Shown: one piece after another, positions 1 to 10,007 of the stretch | How the letters are laid out: every line of letters begins with the position of its first letter | How positions within the stretch are numbered: the first letter of the stretch is position 1 | Assembly (NCBI RefSeq): GCF_900166595.1 | Contig: NZ_LT745763.1 | Span: 777,315-841,314, forward strand | Source: Virgibacillus dokdonensis | GTDB lineage: Bacteria; Bacillota; Bacilli; Bacillales; Amphibacillaceae | Direction: 5' to 3' | DNA length: 64,000 nt | The notes under the pieces: generated by a model | The model's input: the letters and a program-made list of their open reading frames with translations, nothing else | What the model was told of the DNA's origin: nothing | Database searches by the model: none | Position numbers and translations under genes: made by a program

Positions 1-198
1 TACTTGGCGGAAAGTGATACGAATCTTAAACCTGCTGTTGGGGATATTTATATTGATGTACATCAAGAAACAAAGGCAATGATTGTTGCGATGACCGAAG
101 ATGAAGTCGTATTTGGTCACGGGGTTCGCATACATGTATCTGATTTGTTAAATGAAGAGAAGTATAAATTAGTTTATCGGTTTGAAGAGGATTTATAA
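1..198 (+). CDS. C-terminal part of a small uncharacterised protein (possibly cut by the window edge)
   Basis: The frame is open from the first base and ends at a TAA at 196-198, giving at most 65 visible residues. A TTG at position 4 could be a start, but the bases that would hold its ribosome site lie outside the window, so I treat the gene as possibly truncated. The product is hydrophilic and acidic, with no signal peptide or membrane segment. I recognise no family. It is followed by about 350 bases without a gene, before gldA. Confidence 0.45.
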   Translation, partial: YLAESDTNLKPAVGDIYIDVHQETKAMIVAMTEDEVVFGHGVRIHVSDLLNEEKYKLVYRFEEDL

Positions 199-551
199 GG
201 AGTAGCTGACTCTACAGAAAGCACGTTTTCTGGTAGGGTTGGCTATTTCATTTTTCCTTTATCTTAGTTGATTTGTTCCACTCGCTACGTTGCTAAACGG
301 GTGCCCCGAGCCTTTATTCTATGGCATATAAAATAGCTGAGTTATTAAAAAAATGTGAAATTAGTCACGGAAAGCTTGTATAATTTATTTGATCACTGAT
401 ATACTAAAAGGTGTGTGGAGTACTAAAATTGTCCGGGAATTCAATTGGAAATGCAGGTATGTAAAGAGAGAAGTTTTTATAAATTAGCTCAAGCTTTTGT
501 TACGTTGCCTGCATATCTACTCTTTGATAACCGGTAGAAGGGGCGATGACA
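199..551. other. Intergenic region before gldA with a repeat fragment
   Basis: This gap holds a partial family R repeat at about 263-320, described separately. Nearer gldA there is a loose inverted pair, ATGCAGG near 451 and CCTGCAT near 508, that could form a leader hairpin. I see no convincing promoter or riboswitch class. Confidence 0.4.
263..320 (+). repeat. Family R repeat, right-hand fragment (R1)
   Basis: This matches the right part of the longer copies at 42606-42860 and 57345-57533, including the shared stretch TTCCACTCGCTACGTTGCTAA. The left half of the element is missing. It lies in the gap before gldA. Confidence 0.7.
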
Positions 552-1643
552 ATGTCAGAAATTATTTTTATTTCACCAAGCAAGTATATTCAAGGAAAAG
601 ATGCTTTAAAGAGTCTAGGGAAACATGTCAAGCCAATTGGTAAAAAGCCATTAATTTTGTCTGATGATGTGGTATGGGAGATTACAAAAGAAACCATTGA
701 AGCAAGTATGAAAGAAGAAAATGTAGCTTATCATTATGTACCATTTAATGGTGAGGCTTCCATAGCTGAAATTGATAGAGTTGTAAAGAAAGGTAAAGAA
801 GCAAGTGTTGATACGGTAATAGGTGTAGGCGGAGGAAAGACGCTCGATACCGCAAAAGCAATTGCTGACGGATTGGAAGTAAGCGTTATTATCGTTCCAA
901 CAACTGCGTCCACTGATGCGCCTACAAGTGCGTTATCTGTTATTTATAGCGATGAAGGTGTTTTTGAGTCGTATAAATTTTATGATAAAAACCCAGATCT
1001 TGTGTTAGTTGATACAGCTGTTGTCGCTAAAGCGCCTGCAAGGCTCTTTGCTTCAGGAATTGCTGACGCAATGGCGACATGGGTTGAGGTAAGAGCTACA
1101 TTGAAGAGTAATGGAGAAGCTATGGCAGGTGGAAAACCAAGTATTGCTGCCAAAGCGATTGCGAAAGAATGTGAACATACACTATTTGCATATGGCGAAG
1201 CTGCATTTCATGCAGTGAAGAAAGGTATTGTAACCAAACATGTAGAAGCTGTAGTTGAAGCAAATACATTGTTATCTGGTCTAGGGTTTGAAAGTGGTGG
1301 TCTAGCAGGTGCGCACGCTATCCATAATGGTTTTACAGTTCTAGAGGGAGATATTCATCATTTAACACATGGTGAAAAGGTCGCTTACGGTACATTAGTA
1401 CAGCTTGTTTTAGAATTGCATCCAAAAGATGAGTTACAAAAATACATCGACTTTTATAAGAAATTAAGCTTGCCAACGACTTTAAAAGAGATGCATTTGG
1501 ATAATACTTCTTATGAAGATTTACTCCGAGTTGGTAAGGCTGCTACACAGGAAGGCGAAACGATGAGCAATTTATCCAATGAAGTTACTGCAGATGATGT
1601 GGCCAATGCCATTCTTGCGGTAGACCAATTAAGCAATGCGTAA
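552..1643 (+). CDS. gldA: Glycerol dehydrogenase, NAD-dependent, zinc type
   Basis: The product oxidises glycerol to dihydroxyacetone with NAD+ in the cytoplasm. It is an iron/zinc alcohol dehydrogenase of the GldA group. The N-terminal ISPSKYIQG stretch, the [12 protein letters not shown] dinucleotide motif near residue 95, the TTASTDAP stretch and the metal-ligand segments [15 protein letters not shown] and THGEKVAYG are all present. At 363 residues it has the family length. An ATG at 546 is also possible, but the ribosome site AGAAGGGG sits only two bases from it and eight from the ATG at 552, so I chose 552. A strong terminator follows at 1673-1708. No dihydroxyacetone kinase gene is adjacent. 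Confidence 0.9.
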   Translation: MSEIIFISPSKYIQGKDALKSLGKHVKPIGKKPLILSDDVVWEITKETIEASMKEENVAYHYVPFNGEASIAEIDRVVKKGKEASVDTVIGVGGGKTLDTAKAIADGLEVSVIIVPTTASTDAPTSALSVIYSDEGVFESYKFYDKNPDLVLVDTAVVAKAPARLFASGIADAMATWVEVRATLKSNGEAMAGGKPSIAAKAIAKECEHTLFAYGEAAFHAVKKGIVTKHVEAVVEANTLLSGLGFESGGLAGAHAIHNGFTVLEGDIHHLTHGEKVAYGTLVQLVLELHPKDELQKYIDFYKKLSLPTTLKEMHLDNTSYEDLLRVGKAATQEGETMSNLSNEVTADDVANAILAVDQLSNA

Positions 1644-1672
1644 GATTAAAATGAGAAAAGAAATCTTAAAAA

Positions 1673-1708
1673 AGAACCGTCCAATAGCTTTAGGGCGGTT
1701 CTTTTTTT
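1673..1708 (+). terminator. Rho-independent terminator of gldA
   Basis: AGAACCGTCC pairs with GGGCGGTTCT around a ten-base loop and is followed by seven T. A short family S-like fragment (CTATAGGAAA) follows directly. Confidence 0.9.
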
Positions 1709-1735
1709 GTACTATAGGAAACTAACAAGATTGTT

Positions 1736-3079
1736 CTATGTCTTTAACATAGATGCTGCTTTGTATCCAAGGATATTCACGGGATCTTTTGGACTGGAAT
1801 AAGGCGGTGCATAGGCAAGCTCTATTTCTTGCAAATCAAAAACAGTAAGCTTTCCTTTAATAGCAGTTGATAAAATGGCCAACCGTTTATCAGCACCTGC
1901 ATAGCCAACTACTTGTCCACCGTAAATCTGCCCATCTTTAGCATCAAATAAAACTTTGATCCAAAGTTTGTCTGCAGAAGGAAAATAACTAGCATTCGAT
2001 AAGGTTTCTAATGTTGCTTCTTTAAATAAAATGCCTCTAGCTGTTAAACTGTCACTGTTAGCACCAGTGGCTCCAATGGTCATATCAAACAGCCGTAATA
2101 TACTTGAGCCAATGGCCCCTTGATAGGGAATATATTCATTGTTTAAATGGCTAGCAATGATAAAAGCTTGGCGATGGGCTGGCCAGGCTAAAGCAATTAT
2201 TTTTGCTGCTCCAGTAATTTCATCGGTTGTCTCCACAGCATCTCCAAGTGCATAGATGGAAGGGTCTTCCGTTTGCATAAAATGATTTACTTTAATAGCG
2301 CCCGTTTCGCCAATTGATAAATCCGCATTGCTTGCTAATTGAGTATGGGGTTTTATTCCTACCGCCATAATGGTCAGATCAGCTTCTACTGTTTTGCCGC
2401 TCTCTAAATGTAAAGTTCTTCCGTCATTCGTAAACTTTTTTAACCCATCATGAAGGACTAAGTTTATATTTTTTTCTTTTATATACGAATGGACAAGTGC
2501 AGCCATATCGCTATCTACGGGATTCATTACTTGGTCAGACCGATCAATTAATGTGCAAGTTATCCCTTGTTCATAAAGATTTTCCAGCATTTCTAAACCA
2601 ATAAAACCTCCTCCAACGATGGCGGCTGTTTTTGGTTGCTGTTCTTGCATGTACTTCGCGATTTTATCCATATCAGGGATTGTGTGCAGAGAAAAAGTGC
2701 GTGCTTTATTTAATCCTGGGATAGATGGCATGATTGCGGTAGCGCCTGGGGATAAAATAAGTTTGTCGTAGTTCTCCGTGTTTTCTTGTCCATCTGCCAT
2801 GTAAGTAACTGTTTTCTCGTTTCGCTGAATAGCGGTTACCTCAGCCTTGGTTTTTACGTTTACATTATACTTTTCGGTAAATTTCTCTGTGGAAAATAAA
2901 ATCTGATCACGGTCTTGCACAGTACCCCCTAAATAATAGGGCATGCCACAATTTGAAAAAGCGACGTATTCTCCTTTTTCAAACAGCATAATGATAGCAT
3001 CTTGATTATTTCTACGAATTTGTGCTGCAACTGTAGCGCCTCCCCCAACTCCACCTACAATGAGTATTTTCTGTGCCAT
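1736..3079 (-). CDS. cdr: CoA-disulfide reductase
   Basis: This is an FAD-dependent pyridine nucleotide-disulfide oxidoreductase of the CoA-disulfide reductase/NADH oxidase family, expected to keep coenzyme A reduced using NAD(P)H in the cytoplasm. The N-terminal FAD motif GGVGGGA, the single redox cysteine in FSNCGMPYY (Cys44), the second dinucleotide motif GGGFIGLEM near residue 156 and the FAD motif YALGDA are visible. It is 447 residues long, the short form without a C-terminal rhodanese domain. The start has a good site, AAGGAG. It ends facing gldA. Its leader carries an inverted repeat at 3116-3145. NADH oxidase activity is an alternative that sequence alone cannot exclude. Confidence 0.85.
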   Translation of the reverse strand: MAQKILIVGGVGGGATVAAQIRRNNQDAIIMLFEKGEYVAFSNCGMPYYLGGTVQDRDQILFSTEKFTEKYNVNVKTKAEVTAIQRNEKTVTYMADGQENTENYDKLILSPGATAIMPSIPGLNKARTFSLHTIPDMDKIAKYMQEQQPKTAAIVGGGFIGLEMLENLYEQGITCTLIDRSDQVMNPVDSDMAALVHSYIKEKNINLVLHDGLKKFTNDGRTLHLESGKTVEADLTIMAVGIKPHTQLASNADLSIGETGAIKVNHFMQTEDPSIYALGDAVETTDEITGAAKIIALAWPAHRQAFIIASHLNNEYIPYQGAIGSSILRLFDMTIGATGANSDSLTARGILFKEATLETLSNASYFPSADKLWIKVLFDAKDGQIYGGQVVGYAGADKRLAILSTAIKGKLTVFDLQEIELAYAPPYSSPKDPVNILGYKAASMLKT

Positions 3080-3115
3080 GAAACCACTCCTTATGTCTCT
3101 TTTATTAACTTAGCG

Positions 3116-3145
3116 CATGTCTAGTTATGAAGAAGACTAGACATG
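3116..3145 (-). promoter_or_regulatory. Inverted repeat in the leader of the CoA-disulfide reductase gene
   Basis: CATGTCTAGT and ACTAGACATG form perfect 10-base arms with a 10-base spacer, 37 bases upstream of the start. It could be an operator or an RNA hairpin. Further upstream, at 3228-3247, the 10-mer TTCAAACGAA occurs twice in tandem. Confidence 0.45.
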
Positions 3146-3312
3146 TAAAAATCTTTGCTATTGCAATGGAAGTAAACCTCTTAGGAAAAAATAAATTGCT
3201 ATAATTATTCTTCCCTCTCTACAAATGTTCAAACGAATTCAAACGAAGCAGAAATTCATGACACAGAAAGTGAGTTATTTGATAATCCCCTTACAGTCGC
3301 ATCCGTGTTCTC

Positions 3313-4659
3313 CTATATGAAGCCAAGAGAACCTAAAAATACGATAAGAATAGTTATTGGCGCTAGCCAGCGCAGTAATTGATACCAAGCCTTATATACC
3401 GTATCTCCTAGTTCATTCCCATAACCGAACTCTTGCTTCATTAGCTGTTTTTCAAGCTTAAAGCCAACAAATAAGGAAATAAATAAACACCCACCAGGGA
3501 GCATAATATTACTTACTAAAAAATCGGAAGCATCGAAAAATGTTTTTCCAAAAATAGTTACGTCCGATAAACTGCTAGAAGACAATGCTGCAGGGATTCC
3601 GGTAATAAATACAAGCATACCTGCCAAAAAAGCTACGGTCCGTCGGGAACGTTGTTTCTTTGCTGTAATGGCAGCAGTAATAATTTCGAGCATGCTAAGT
3701 GAAGAGGTTAATACGGCAAATAAGAATAATAATAGAAATAAACTTAAAAACAACTCTCCAAATGGCATCTGAGCAAAAGCTTCAGGTAAAACAATAAATA
3801 ATAACCCTGGCCCCTCAGCAGGTTCTAAGCCGAAAGCAAACACAACAGGAAATATAGCTAAACCTGCAAGCAAAGAGACAAAAATATTCATAATAGAAAC
3901 AGAAGCTGCCGACATTGGCAAACTAACATCCTTTTTCAAGTAAGAACTATAAGTGACCATCACGGAAACACCTACTGCAAGGGAGAAGAAGGATTGCCCC
4001 AGTGCATAAAGGACATTTTCTGTATTTAATTTAGAAAAATCAGGTTGTAAAAAGAAACGAATTCCCTCTATGGCTCCTTCGAAAGTGACGGAACGAATGA
4101 CGAGAATGATGAAAAAAATAAATAATAATGGCATTAAAACTTTACTTGTCTTTTCAATTCCATCCTTAACACCAAAAGAAACAACAATAATGTTAATTAG
4201 AATAAATAGGAAATGGCCTAAAATTGTATAAAAAGGACTACCAGTAATCGTGGCGAATAGATCGGCATAATTTGTTTCATTGCCAATAATCATTCCTGGA
4301 ATAGATAAAAAGCTGTACGTAAGCACCCATCCACCTACAACACTATAAAAAGACATGAGTAGAAATGATCCAGCTACGCCCCAATGGCCAATAAATTTCC
4401 ATAAGCCTCGTTTGGGAGCTAACGTTTGGTATGCTGATATGGCTTCTTTTTGTGCACCTCTGCCAATAATAAATTCAGCTATTAATATAGGTAAGCCGAT
4501 AATAATCGTAAAAGCGATAAATAGAAGGAAAAAAGCACCACCACCATTTTCCCCTGTCATATATGGAAATTTCCAAATAGCTCCAAGTCCAATCGCCGCT
4601 CCAGCTGACGAAAGAATAAATCCAATTTTACTTGCCCATTGTTCTGGTTTATTTTGCAT
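3313..4659 (-). CDS. Sodium-dependent transporter, NSS/SNF family (possible tryptophan importer)
   Basis: This is an integral membrane symporter that imports an amino acid or amine with Na+. The N-terminal NSS signature SSAGAAIGLGAIWKFPY with GENGGGAF is clear, followed by about eleven to twelve hydrophobic segments over 448 residues. I chose the ATG at 4659 because the family begins about ten residues before that signature; an upstream in-frame extension to 4764 runs through a hairpin. The gene lies 365 bases downstream of kynA on the same strand. Bacterial NSS members include tryptophan transporters, so tryptophan is the likely substrate by context. Substrate identity is an inference. Confidence 0.85.
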   Translation of the reverse strand: MQNKPEQWASKIGFILSSAGAAIGLGAIWKFPYMTGENGGGAFFLLFIAFTIIIGLPILIAEFIIGRGAQKEAISAYQTLAPKRGLWKFIGHWGVAGSFLLMSFYSVVGGWVLTYSFLSIPGMIIGNETNYADLFATITGSPFYTILGHFLFILINIIVVSFGVKDGIEKTSKVLMPLLFIFFIILVIRSVTFEGAIEGIRFFLQPDFSKLNTENVLYALGQSFFSLAVGVSVMVTYSSYLKKDVSLPMSAASVSIMNIFVSLLAGLAIFPVVFAFGLEPAEGPGLLFIVLPEAFAQMPFGELFLSLFLLLFLFAVLTSSLSMLEIITAAITAKKQRSRRTVAFLAGMLVFITGIPAALSSSSLSDVTIFGKTFFDASDFLVSNIMLPGGCLFISLFVGFKLEKQLMKQEFGYGNELGDTVYKAWYQLLRWLAPITILIVFLGSLGFI

Positions 4660-4744
4660 AAAAAGTCTATCTTCCTTTCTGTGAAAACTTTTTTCCGTTT
4701 CGCCATAAAGGCTTAACAATAAGCCAAGTTTTTCTAACGAAATG

Positions 4745-4772
4745 AAAATAGAGAGGAGTTCCACCTCTCTAT
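4745..4772 (-). terminator. Hairpin between the kyn operon and the NSS transporter
   Basis: On the minus strand ATAGAGAGG pairs with CCTCTCTAT around TGGAACT and is followed by TTTCATTT. It could terminate the kyn operon or attenuate the transporter gene. A second small hairpin, GGCTTA-TTGT-TAAGCC, follows at about 4710-4725. Confidence 0.6.
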
Positions 4773-5024
4773 GTTTTGGTTTTGTAGATTATATTTTACT
4801 CTATTTTGATTGCTAAAAAAAGTCAAGTTATTTTCGCAATTAATTCAAACTTCATATTCATAAAAGGGCAGAAGAATTTTCGTGTGAGGCGGGTATACAC
4901 TGCTGCTTCATTTATCTGTATGATTCTCCTGCATGAATTGGAAGATCCGAGCTGCACAAGCCAGCAAGAAAGATAACTGCTAAATGAACCATTTATACAT
5001 TTAACACGAGTGAAAGAAAAGCCA

Positions 5025-5873
5025 TTATAATTTGCTACGTATTTCCCATAACTCAGGAAAAAAATAGTGATCAAGTACTTTTTTTAAATAGTGCACACCT
5101 GATGAACCACCTGTTCCGGTTTTAAAGCCGATAATTCGTTCTACGGTTTTCATATGCCTGAATCGCCATTGTTGGAACCAATCTTCAATGTCTACCAGTT
5201 TTTCCGCAAGCTGGTATAATTCCCAATAATGGTTGGTATTTTGGTAGACGGTTAACCAAGCTTTCTCAACGGAAGCCTCTTTTTCATATGTTTTTGAATA
5301 ATCTCGTTGTAAAATGTCCGGATTAATTGTTAATCCTTGTTTTGCCAAAGCTAAAATAGCCACATCATAAAGACCAGGTGCATAGTACGCATTCCTTAAT
5401 ACTTGGTAAACCTCTGGGTCTTTTTCATATATTTTTAAAATATAGGGGGTCTTGTACCCAAGTACAAATTCGACAAGCCGATATTGGTAGGATTGAAAAC
5501 CTGATGCATTCCCAAGGCTGTCTCTAAATTCCATGTATTCTGCAGGTGTTAAAGTAGATAATACATCCCAAGCTTGAATAATTTGCGATTGTGTTTTGGA
5601 GACACGTGCTAACATTTTAAAAGATGCTTGCAATTTCCCTTCTTGAATTGCTGTAATCGCTGCTTGGATTTCATGGATAATTAATTTTAGCCAAAGCTCA
5701 CTCACTTGATGAATAATGATAAATAGCATTTCATCATGATGATTAGATAAACGTTTTTGGCTAGCTAACAATGTTTGTAACTGTAAGTAGTCTCCATATG
5801 TCATTTTCTCTTTGAAATCTGTATGAATCCCATCTTCCGCATGAAAAACGCGATCCTCTTTATTATTTACCAT
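5025..5873 (-). CDS. kynA: Tryptophan 2,3-dioxygenase
   Basis: This haem enzyme opens the indole ring of L-tryptophan to give N-formylkynurenine, the first step of the kynurenine pathway. The product is 282 residues, the usual bacterial length. It carries the family motifs [25 protein letters not shown] (holding substrate-pocket residues), [17 protein letters not shown] and, near the end, [13 protein letters not shown]. The ATG at 5873 is preceded by AAGGAGGAG and lies inside the last codons of kynB, an 11-base overlap that implies translational coupling. It is the last gene of a kynU-kynB-kynA operon. Confidence 0.95.
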   Translation of the reverse strand: MVNNKEDRVFHAEDGIHTDFKEKMTYGDYLQLQTLLASQKRLSNHHDEMLFIIIHQVSELWLKLIIHEIQAAITAIQEGKLQASFKMLARVSKTQSQIIQAWDVLSTLTPAEYMEFRDSLGNASGFQSYQYRLVEFVLGYKTPYILKIYEKDPEVYQVLRNAYYAPGLYDVAILALAKQGLTINPDILQRDYSKTYEKEASVEKAWLTVYQNTNHYWELYQLAEKLVDIEDWFQQWRFRHMKTVERIIGFKTGTGGSSGVHYLKKVLDHYFFPELWEIRSKL

Positions 5874-6516
5874 GTAGCTTCTCCTCCTTTTCAATGGGGC
5901 GAATGACTGCTCGGACAGGGCTACCATCAGCGCCTTGTATAGCTAGTGGAAGGGCTATAAGTTCGTATTCTCCAATTGGTACAGTATCCAACAGCAAATT
6001 TTCTAAAATAAGTATTCCATGTTTGTTCAAAGCATGATGTGTGGCTAAGTCTTTACTATCTGGTGCATCGACAGAAGGCATATCGACGCCTAATAAAACA
6101 ACACCTTTCGCTTGCAAGAAGGGGGCAATATCTGGATCTAAATATGGAAGCGTTTCAGGAAATCGAGTTGGATTATTTGGCAAAGATGTGTGTAATAAAA
6201 CGCGCTTGATATCGCTTGACCAATTCATCTGTGATAAAACTGCAGCGTTAATGATATCAGTGCGACTTACATTGAGAACTACCGCCTTGCCAATATATGG
6301 TTCGAGCGGTAGTTGGTCGACTGTTTTTCCGTTTTTGCTAAAGTGATACGGCGCATCAATATGTGTACCAATATGCAAGCTCGTTTGTATATTGCCGATA
6401 TTTACAGAATTTTTTTCCTCGATAGAAGCAGTTAACTGATATTGAAAAGGCGTGTCTCCAGGCCAATGAGCAATCTGAGTTGAAAGCGGTTGGGAAATAT
6501 CTATCCATTGTGCCAT
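5863..6516 (-). CDS. kynB: Kynurenine formamidase
   Basis: The enzyme hydrolyses N-formylkynurenine to kynurenine and formate. It belongs to the metal-dependent cyclase/KynB family, shown by the motif [12 protein letters not shown] near residue 48, the usual zinc-binding HxGTHxDxPxHF pattern, and by the N-terminal WIDISQPLS and HWPGDTPF stretches. At 217 residues it has the expected length. Its start follows the kynU stop with no gap, and its end overlaps kynA, so the three genes form one tight operon for tryptophan to anthranilate. Confidence 0.95.
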   Translation of the reverse strand: MAQWIDISQPLSTQIAHWPGDTPFQYQLTASIEEKNSVNIGNIQTSLHIGTHIDAPYHFSKNGKTVDQLPLEPYIGKAVVLNVSRTDIINAAVLSQMNWSSDIKRVLLHTSLPNNPTRFPETLPYLDPDIAPFLQAKGVVLLGVDMPSVDAPDSKDLATHHALNKHGILILENLLLDTVPIGEYELIALPLAIQGADGSPVRAVIRPIEKEEKLHGK

Positions 6517-7788
6517 CTATGCAATCACTCCCCGTTTATTTTCATAGTTTGTATAGGTTTTTTCTTCCATAATATTTTTAAGTATTTGTACGGTTTGCCA
6601 TATTTCGGAAAATGTATTATACAAAGCTACGGGGGCTAACCGAATCCCATTTGGGTTGCGGAAGTCTGGAATAATGCCATTTGCTTTTAATGCTTTACAT
6701 ATGCGGGCAGCTTCTTTATGTTCTAAATATATATGTCCACCTCGCAGGGAATCTGAACGTGGATTCGCTATTGTAAAATCATATCCAGCAAGCTCTTTGT
6801 CGATTAAATCCATGAAATAGGCTGTTAACTGTAGTGATTTTTTCCTTATTGCTTCTATGCCTGCTTCTGTGATCATTTCCAGTGAACCAATTAATGGGGC
6901 GGCACTTAACACATGTGGTGTACCAATTTGAAATGCACCGGCATGAGTAGCAGGTGTTAAGTTATGTTCCATATCAAATTGTTTCCCTTTGTCGGAACTA
7001 AACCATCCTGCAAGTCCAGGAGCGGTTCCGAAATGCTTGCGATTAACATATAAGCCACCAACACTACCTGGCCCTCCGTTTAAATGCTTATACGTACACC
7101 AAAAGGCAAAATCAACGCCCCATGCTGACAATTTATGTGGAATGGCTCCAATCGAATGACACAAATCAAAGCCTACTTTAATGCCTCTTACATGCGCTTC
7201 TTTTGTGATCGTTTCCATATCAAGAATTTGCCCACTTCGGTATAGAACACTAGGCAAGATAATAAAGGCGATATCTTCTGTCATTGCTTCAATAATTGCA
7301 GACGTTTGTAATGTGTTTCCATCTGTACTTTTTACTTGAACGAGATGATCATCTGGGTTAAGCCCTTTTAATTGTAATTGGCTTTTTAATGCATAAATAT
7401 CGGATGGGAAATTTAGGGTATCAGCAAGGATTTTCGTTCGCTTTCCATATGGTTGAAAAAAACTTGCTGTAAGCTGATGTAAATTCGTAGTTGTTGATCC
7501 AGTAATCATTACTTCCTCATCATGGGCTCCTATTAACGGTGCGGTCATCGCTCCTAAATTTTCCGATAAATAAAACCAAGGATATTCTCCTTCCGTCCAT
7601 CCATCGATCCCATGCTCTTTCCAGGAATTTAATAAATGGAGAAGTGCCGTCTCTGCTCGGGTAGATAGTAAACCTAAAGAATTACCATCCAAATAAATTT
7701 TTTCAGAAGAGGTGTAAAACTCTTCTCGATAGTGGCCTAATGTATCATTTTTATCTAATTGCTTTGCCTCACTACTATTTGTTTTCAA
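6517..7788 (-). CDS. kynU: Kynureninase
   Basis: This PLP enzyme cleaves kynurenine to anthranilate and alanine. It is a 423-residue fold-type I enzyme. YLDGNSLG near the N-terminus, FDLCHSIGA with the PLP aspartate, the [10 protein letters not shown] segment with the Schiff-base lysine, and GTPHVLS are all visible. The likely start is TTG at 7788: GTGGGAGGAAATAG lies just before it and serves as the ribosome site, so the GTG at 7803 is probably part of that site rather than a start. It is the first gene of the kyn operon. No anthranilate-degrading gene is in the window, so anthranilate is either exported, used for tryptophan or other synthesis, or degraded elsewhere. Confidence 0.93.
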   Translation of the reverse strand: MKTNSSEAKQLDKNDTLGHYREEFYTSSEKIYLDGNSLGLLSTRAETALLHLLNSWKEHGIDGWTEGEYPWFYLSENLGAMTAPLIGAHDEEVMITGSTTTNLHQLTASFFQPYGKRTKILADTLNFPSDIYALKSQLQLKGLNPDDHLVQVKSTDGNTLQTSAIIEAMTEDIAFIILPSVLYRSGQILDMETITKEAHVRGIKVGFDLCHSIGAIPHKLSAWGVDFAFWCTYKHLNGGPGSVGGLYVNRKHFGTAPGLAGWFSSDKGKQFDMEHNLTPATHAGAFQIGTPHVLSAAPLIGSLEMITEAGIEAIRKKSLQLTAYFMDLIDKELAGYDFTIANPRSDSLRGGHIYLEHKEAARICKALKANGIIPDFRNPNGIRLAPVALYNTFSEIWQTVQILKNIMEEKTYTNYENKRGVIA

Positions 7789-8202
7789 ACTATTTCCTCC
7801 CACAACTTAAGTTTAGTGACCTTACTGACTATTTTAACAAATAACACGATGTTTTGGTTACATTTCTTGTGGCGCGATAGAAAATCTAAAGTATTTTTAG
7901 AGGAATAGCCTTGCACCTGCGATAAGAACTCCACGAAGACGAGCGGCAGGACATTCCACAATGATAAAGAAAAACTATAAAGCTTGTAATAGGCAATGAT
8001 AAATGACACCTGATGAGGACTATTTTTAAATAAAAAAGAATATTGTTAATTATAAAATAAAAAGAGAGGGTAGAGTATACCAATATCGTTTTTGGTTTTG
8101 CACTATAGGATAGTTTGACGTTTTTAGGTTTATAGTAGAAGCAAGTTTTCTAGGTGTAGAAAGTTGCTAAGAAATAATTTGCTTATAGGGAGGAGCGGTA
8201 AC
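7789..8202. other. Divergent intergenic region between kynU and nhaC
   Basis: Apart from the ribosome sites this A/T-rich gap contains a family S repeat at 8101-8152. Promoters for both divergent genes must lie here, but I found no clear sigma-A pair. I see no riboswitch. Confidence 0.4.
8101..8152 (+). repeat. Family S repeat (S1)
   Basis: This short copy has the left end CTATAGGA, the middle GGTTTATAGTA and the right end TTTTCTA. The internal hairpin of longer copies is missing. Confidence 0.7.
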
Positions 8203-9756
8203 ATGGAAGAGACAATATGGGCATTAATTCCGCCAGTGATGGCAATTATCATGGTTTTGTTGACAAAAAGGGTATTACTGTCTCTAGGTATAGGTATTAT
8301 TACTGCAGGTTTGTTTTTAGCTGAGTTTCGTTTAGGAAGCACATTACAGTTCATATGGGAAGCGTTTAAAGTGGTGTTTGTTGTAGACGGGGCACTAAAT
8401 ACGTGGAATATTTTTATATTGTTATTTGTGCTTATGCTAGGTATGCTAACAGCTTTAGTTACCATGATGGGAGGAACACGTTCTTTTGCTACATGGATGA
8501 TTCGTAAGGTTAAAACGAGAGCTGGAGCACAGTTAATGACGGTTTTATTTGGCATCATTATTTTTGTTGATGATTATTTTAACAGCTTAACAGTTGGACA
8601 GATTGCGAAGCCTGTCACAGATAAGCAACGCATATCACGTGCGAAGCTTGCTTACCTTGTCGATTCTACTTCTGCTCCAATTAGTGTAGTGGCACCTATA
8701 TCAAGTTGGGGAGCTTATATTATTGGTATTATAGGTACATTATTAGCGACCCATCATATAACGGAGTACGGTGCTTTCCAAGCATTTTTACAAATGATTC
8801 CAATGAACTATTATGTGTGGGCTGCATTAGGCGTCGTCATATGGATAGCAATGAAACAAGTTGACTTTGGGCCTATGAAAGTGCATGAACAGCGGGCAAT
8901 AAAAACAGGAGAGGTATTAAGTCCAGAGCGAAAAGAGCAAATAGATGTCGATGCAAAACTTTTTGTAAGTGAGCTTAGCCAAAAGCGCGATTTAGTTTTT
9001 CCGATGATTACTTTATTTTTGGCCACATTAATTGCTATCTATGTGAATGGTTTACGTAACGTAGAAGGCGAAAAAACATGGATGAATATACTCGGGAGCG
9101 CTGATGTATCTTTTGCGTTATTCGTTGGCGGTGTTATCGGTATGGGAATAACCATGATTCTTTTTTATCAACATATTCGCACAGGTAAACTATCCCTTAA
9201 AAACTTTATTATAGGAGCTGCTACAGGAGGTAAATCGATGATGCCTGGGTTCAGTATTCTTATTTTTGCTTGGGCTATCGCAACGTTAATTGATCAGCTT
9301 GGTACGGGCGTTTATTTAGCTAGTGTTGTCGAAGCTACACATGTAAGTTTTGATTTACTCCCATTTGTTGTATTTTTAATGGCGGGATTTATTGCATTTT
9401 CAACAGGTACATCTTGGGGATCATTTGGTATTTTACTGCCAATTGCTGCTGAAATAGCAGTAGCAACTGATGTAACGTTATTTTTACCTATGTTAGCGGC
9501 TGTTTTAGCTGGAGCTGTCTTTGGTGATCATTGTTCCCCTATTTCTGATACGACGATTTTGTCGGCAACGGGTTCTAGTTGCCATCATATTGATCATGTT
9601 ACAACGCAAATCCCTTATGCGCTTGTAGCTGCAGGCATAGCTGGCATTGGGTATATTACCTTTGGATTTACAGGAAATGTCTGGTTAGGTTTAGGCCTAG
9701 TTATACTAATCAATTTAAGCTTATTTATCACTGTACGCAGAAATAAAGTGATATAA
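8203..9756 (+). CDS. nhaC: Na+/H+ antiporter, NhaC family
   Basis: This 517-residue membrane protein has about twelve hydrophobic segments and belongs to the NhaC superfamily of sodium/proton antiporters. Family traits visible are the conserved FVDDYFNSL stretch in an early membrane segment, the DSTSAPISVVAPISSWGAY stretch and the later GDHCSPISDTT region. The start at 8203 is set by GGGAGGAG nine bases upstream; an earlier TTG at 8164 lacks such a site. It is transcribed away from the kyn operon and stands alone. It could exchange Na+ for an organic substrate rather than protons, since NhaC relatives include malate/lactate exchangers. Confidence 0.85.
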   Translation: MEETIWALIPPVMAIIMVLLTKRVLLSLGIGIITAGLFLAEFRLGSTLQFIWEAFKVVFVVDGALNTWNIFILLFVLMLGMLTALVTMMGGTRSFATWMIRKVKTRAGAQLMTVLFGIIIFVDDYFNSLTVGQIAKPVTDKQRISRAKLAYLVDSTSAPISVVAPISSWGAYIIGIIGTLLATHHITEYGAFQAFLQMIPMNYYVWAALGVVIWIAMKQVDFGPMKVHEQRAIKTGEVLSPERKEQIDVDAKLFVSELSQKRDLVFPMITLFLATLIAIYVNGLRNVEGEKTWMNILGSADVSFALFVGGVIGMGITMILFYQHIRTGKLSLKNFIIGAATGGKSMMPGFSILIFAWAIATLIDQLGTGVYLASVVEATHVSFDLLPFVVFLMAGFIAFSTGTSWGSFGILLPIAAEIAVATDVTLFLPMLAAVLAGAVFGDHCSPISDTTILSATGSSCHHIDHVTTQIPYALVAAGIAGIGYITFGFTGNVWLGLGLVILINLSLFITVRRNKVI

Positions 9757-9848
9757 ATAGTTGTGGGACGTAACAGAAATTTAATATTAAAAAATAAATT
9801 CAGTATATTGCTAATTGATAGAACATATTTTATACTAATGATAATAAA

Positions 9849-9863
9849 TGAAATGCCATTTCA
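9849..9863. promoter_or_regulatory. 15-base palindrome, candidate IclR-family operator
   Basis: TGAAAT-GCC-ATTTCA has perfect 6-base arms and resembles IclR-type operators (TGGAAATNATTTCCA for E. coli IclR). It lies 145 bases before the first gene of the lysine cluster, which encodes its own IclR regulator. Confidence 0.5.
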
Positions 9864-10007
9864 GTTAATGAAATAGAAGGATTGCCGCTGTTATCTTACC
9901 ATAGAGCTTGTATACTATTTGCAAACTGTTTCAGCCAACACGTTTCATATGGTACGCCCGTTAAAGATGTTATGTAACTAAATGTCACTGTGTAAGGGAG
10001 AGAAGCA

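Noticed and set aside
1709..1735. CTATAGGAAA next to the gldA terminator as a family S copy
   Set aside because: Only the left ten bases match. It is too short to count as a separate copy, though it fits the habit of the family to follow terminators.
4355..4684. Plus-strand open frame of 109 codons opposite the NSS transporter gene
   Set aside because: It is antisense to the conserved transporter start, lacks a ribosome site and shows no domain.
4745..4790. T-box-like GTGGAAC sequence before the NSS transporter
   Set aside because: It sits in the loop of a short symmetric hairpin. The AGGGTGGNACC context, stem I and an upstream specifier loop of a T-box are missing.
8130..8558. Minus-strand open frame of 142 codons overlapping nhaC
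   Set aside because: It covers the nhaC leader and the conserved N-terminal membrane coding region and has no ribosome site.
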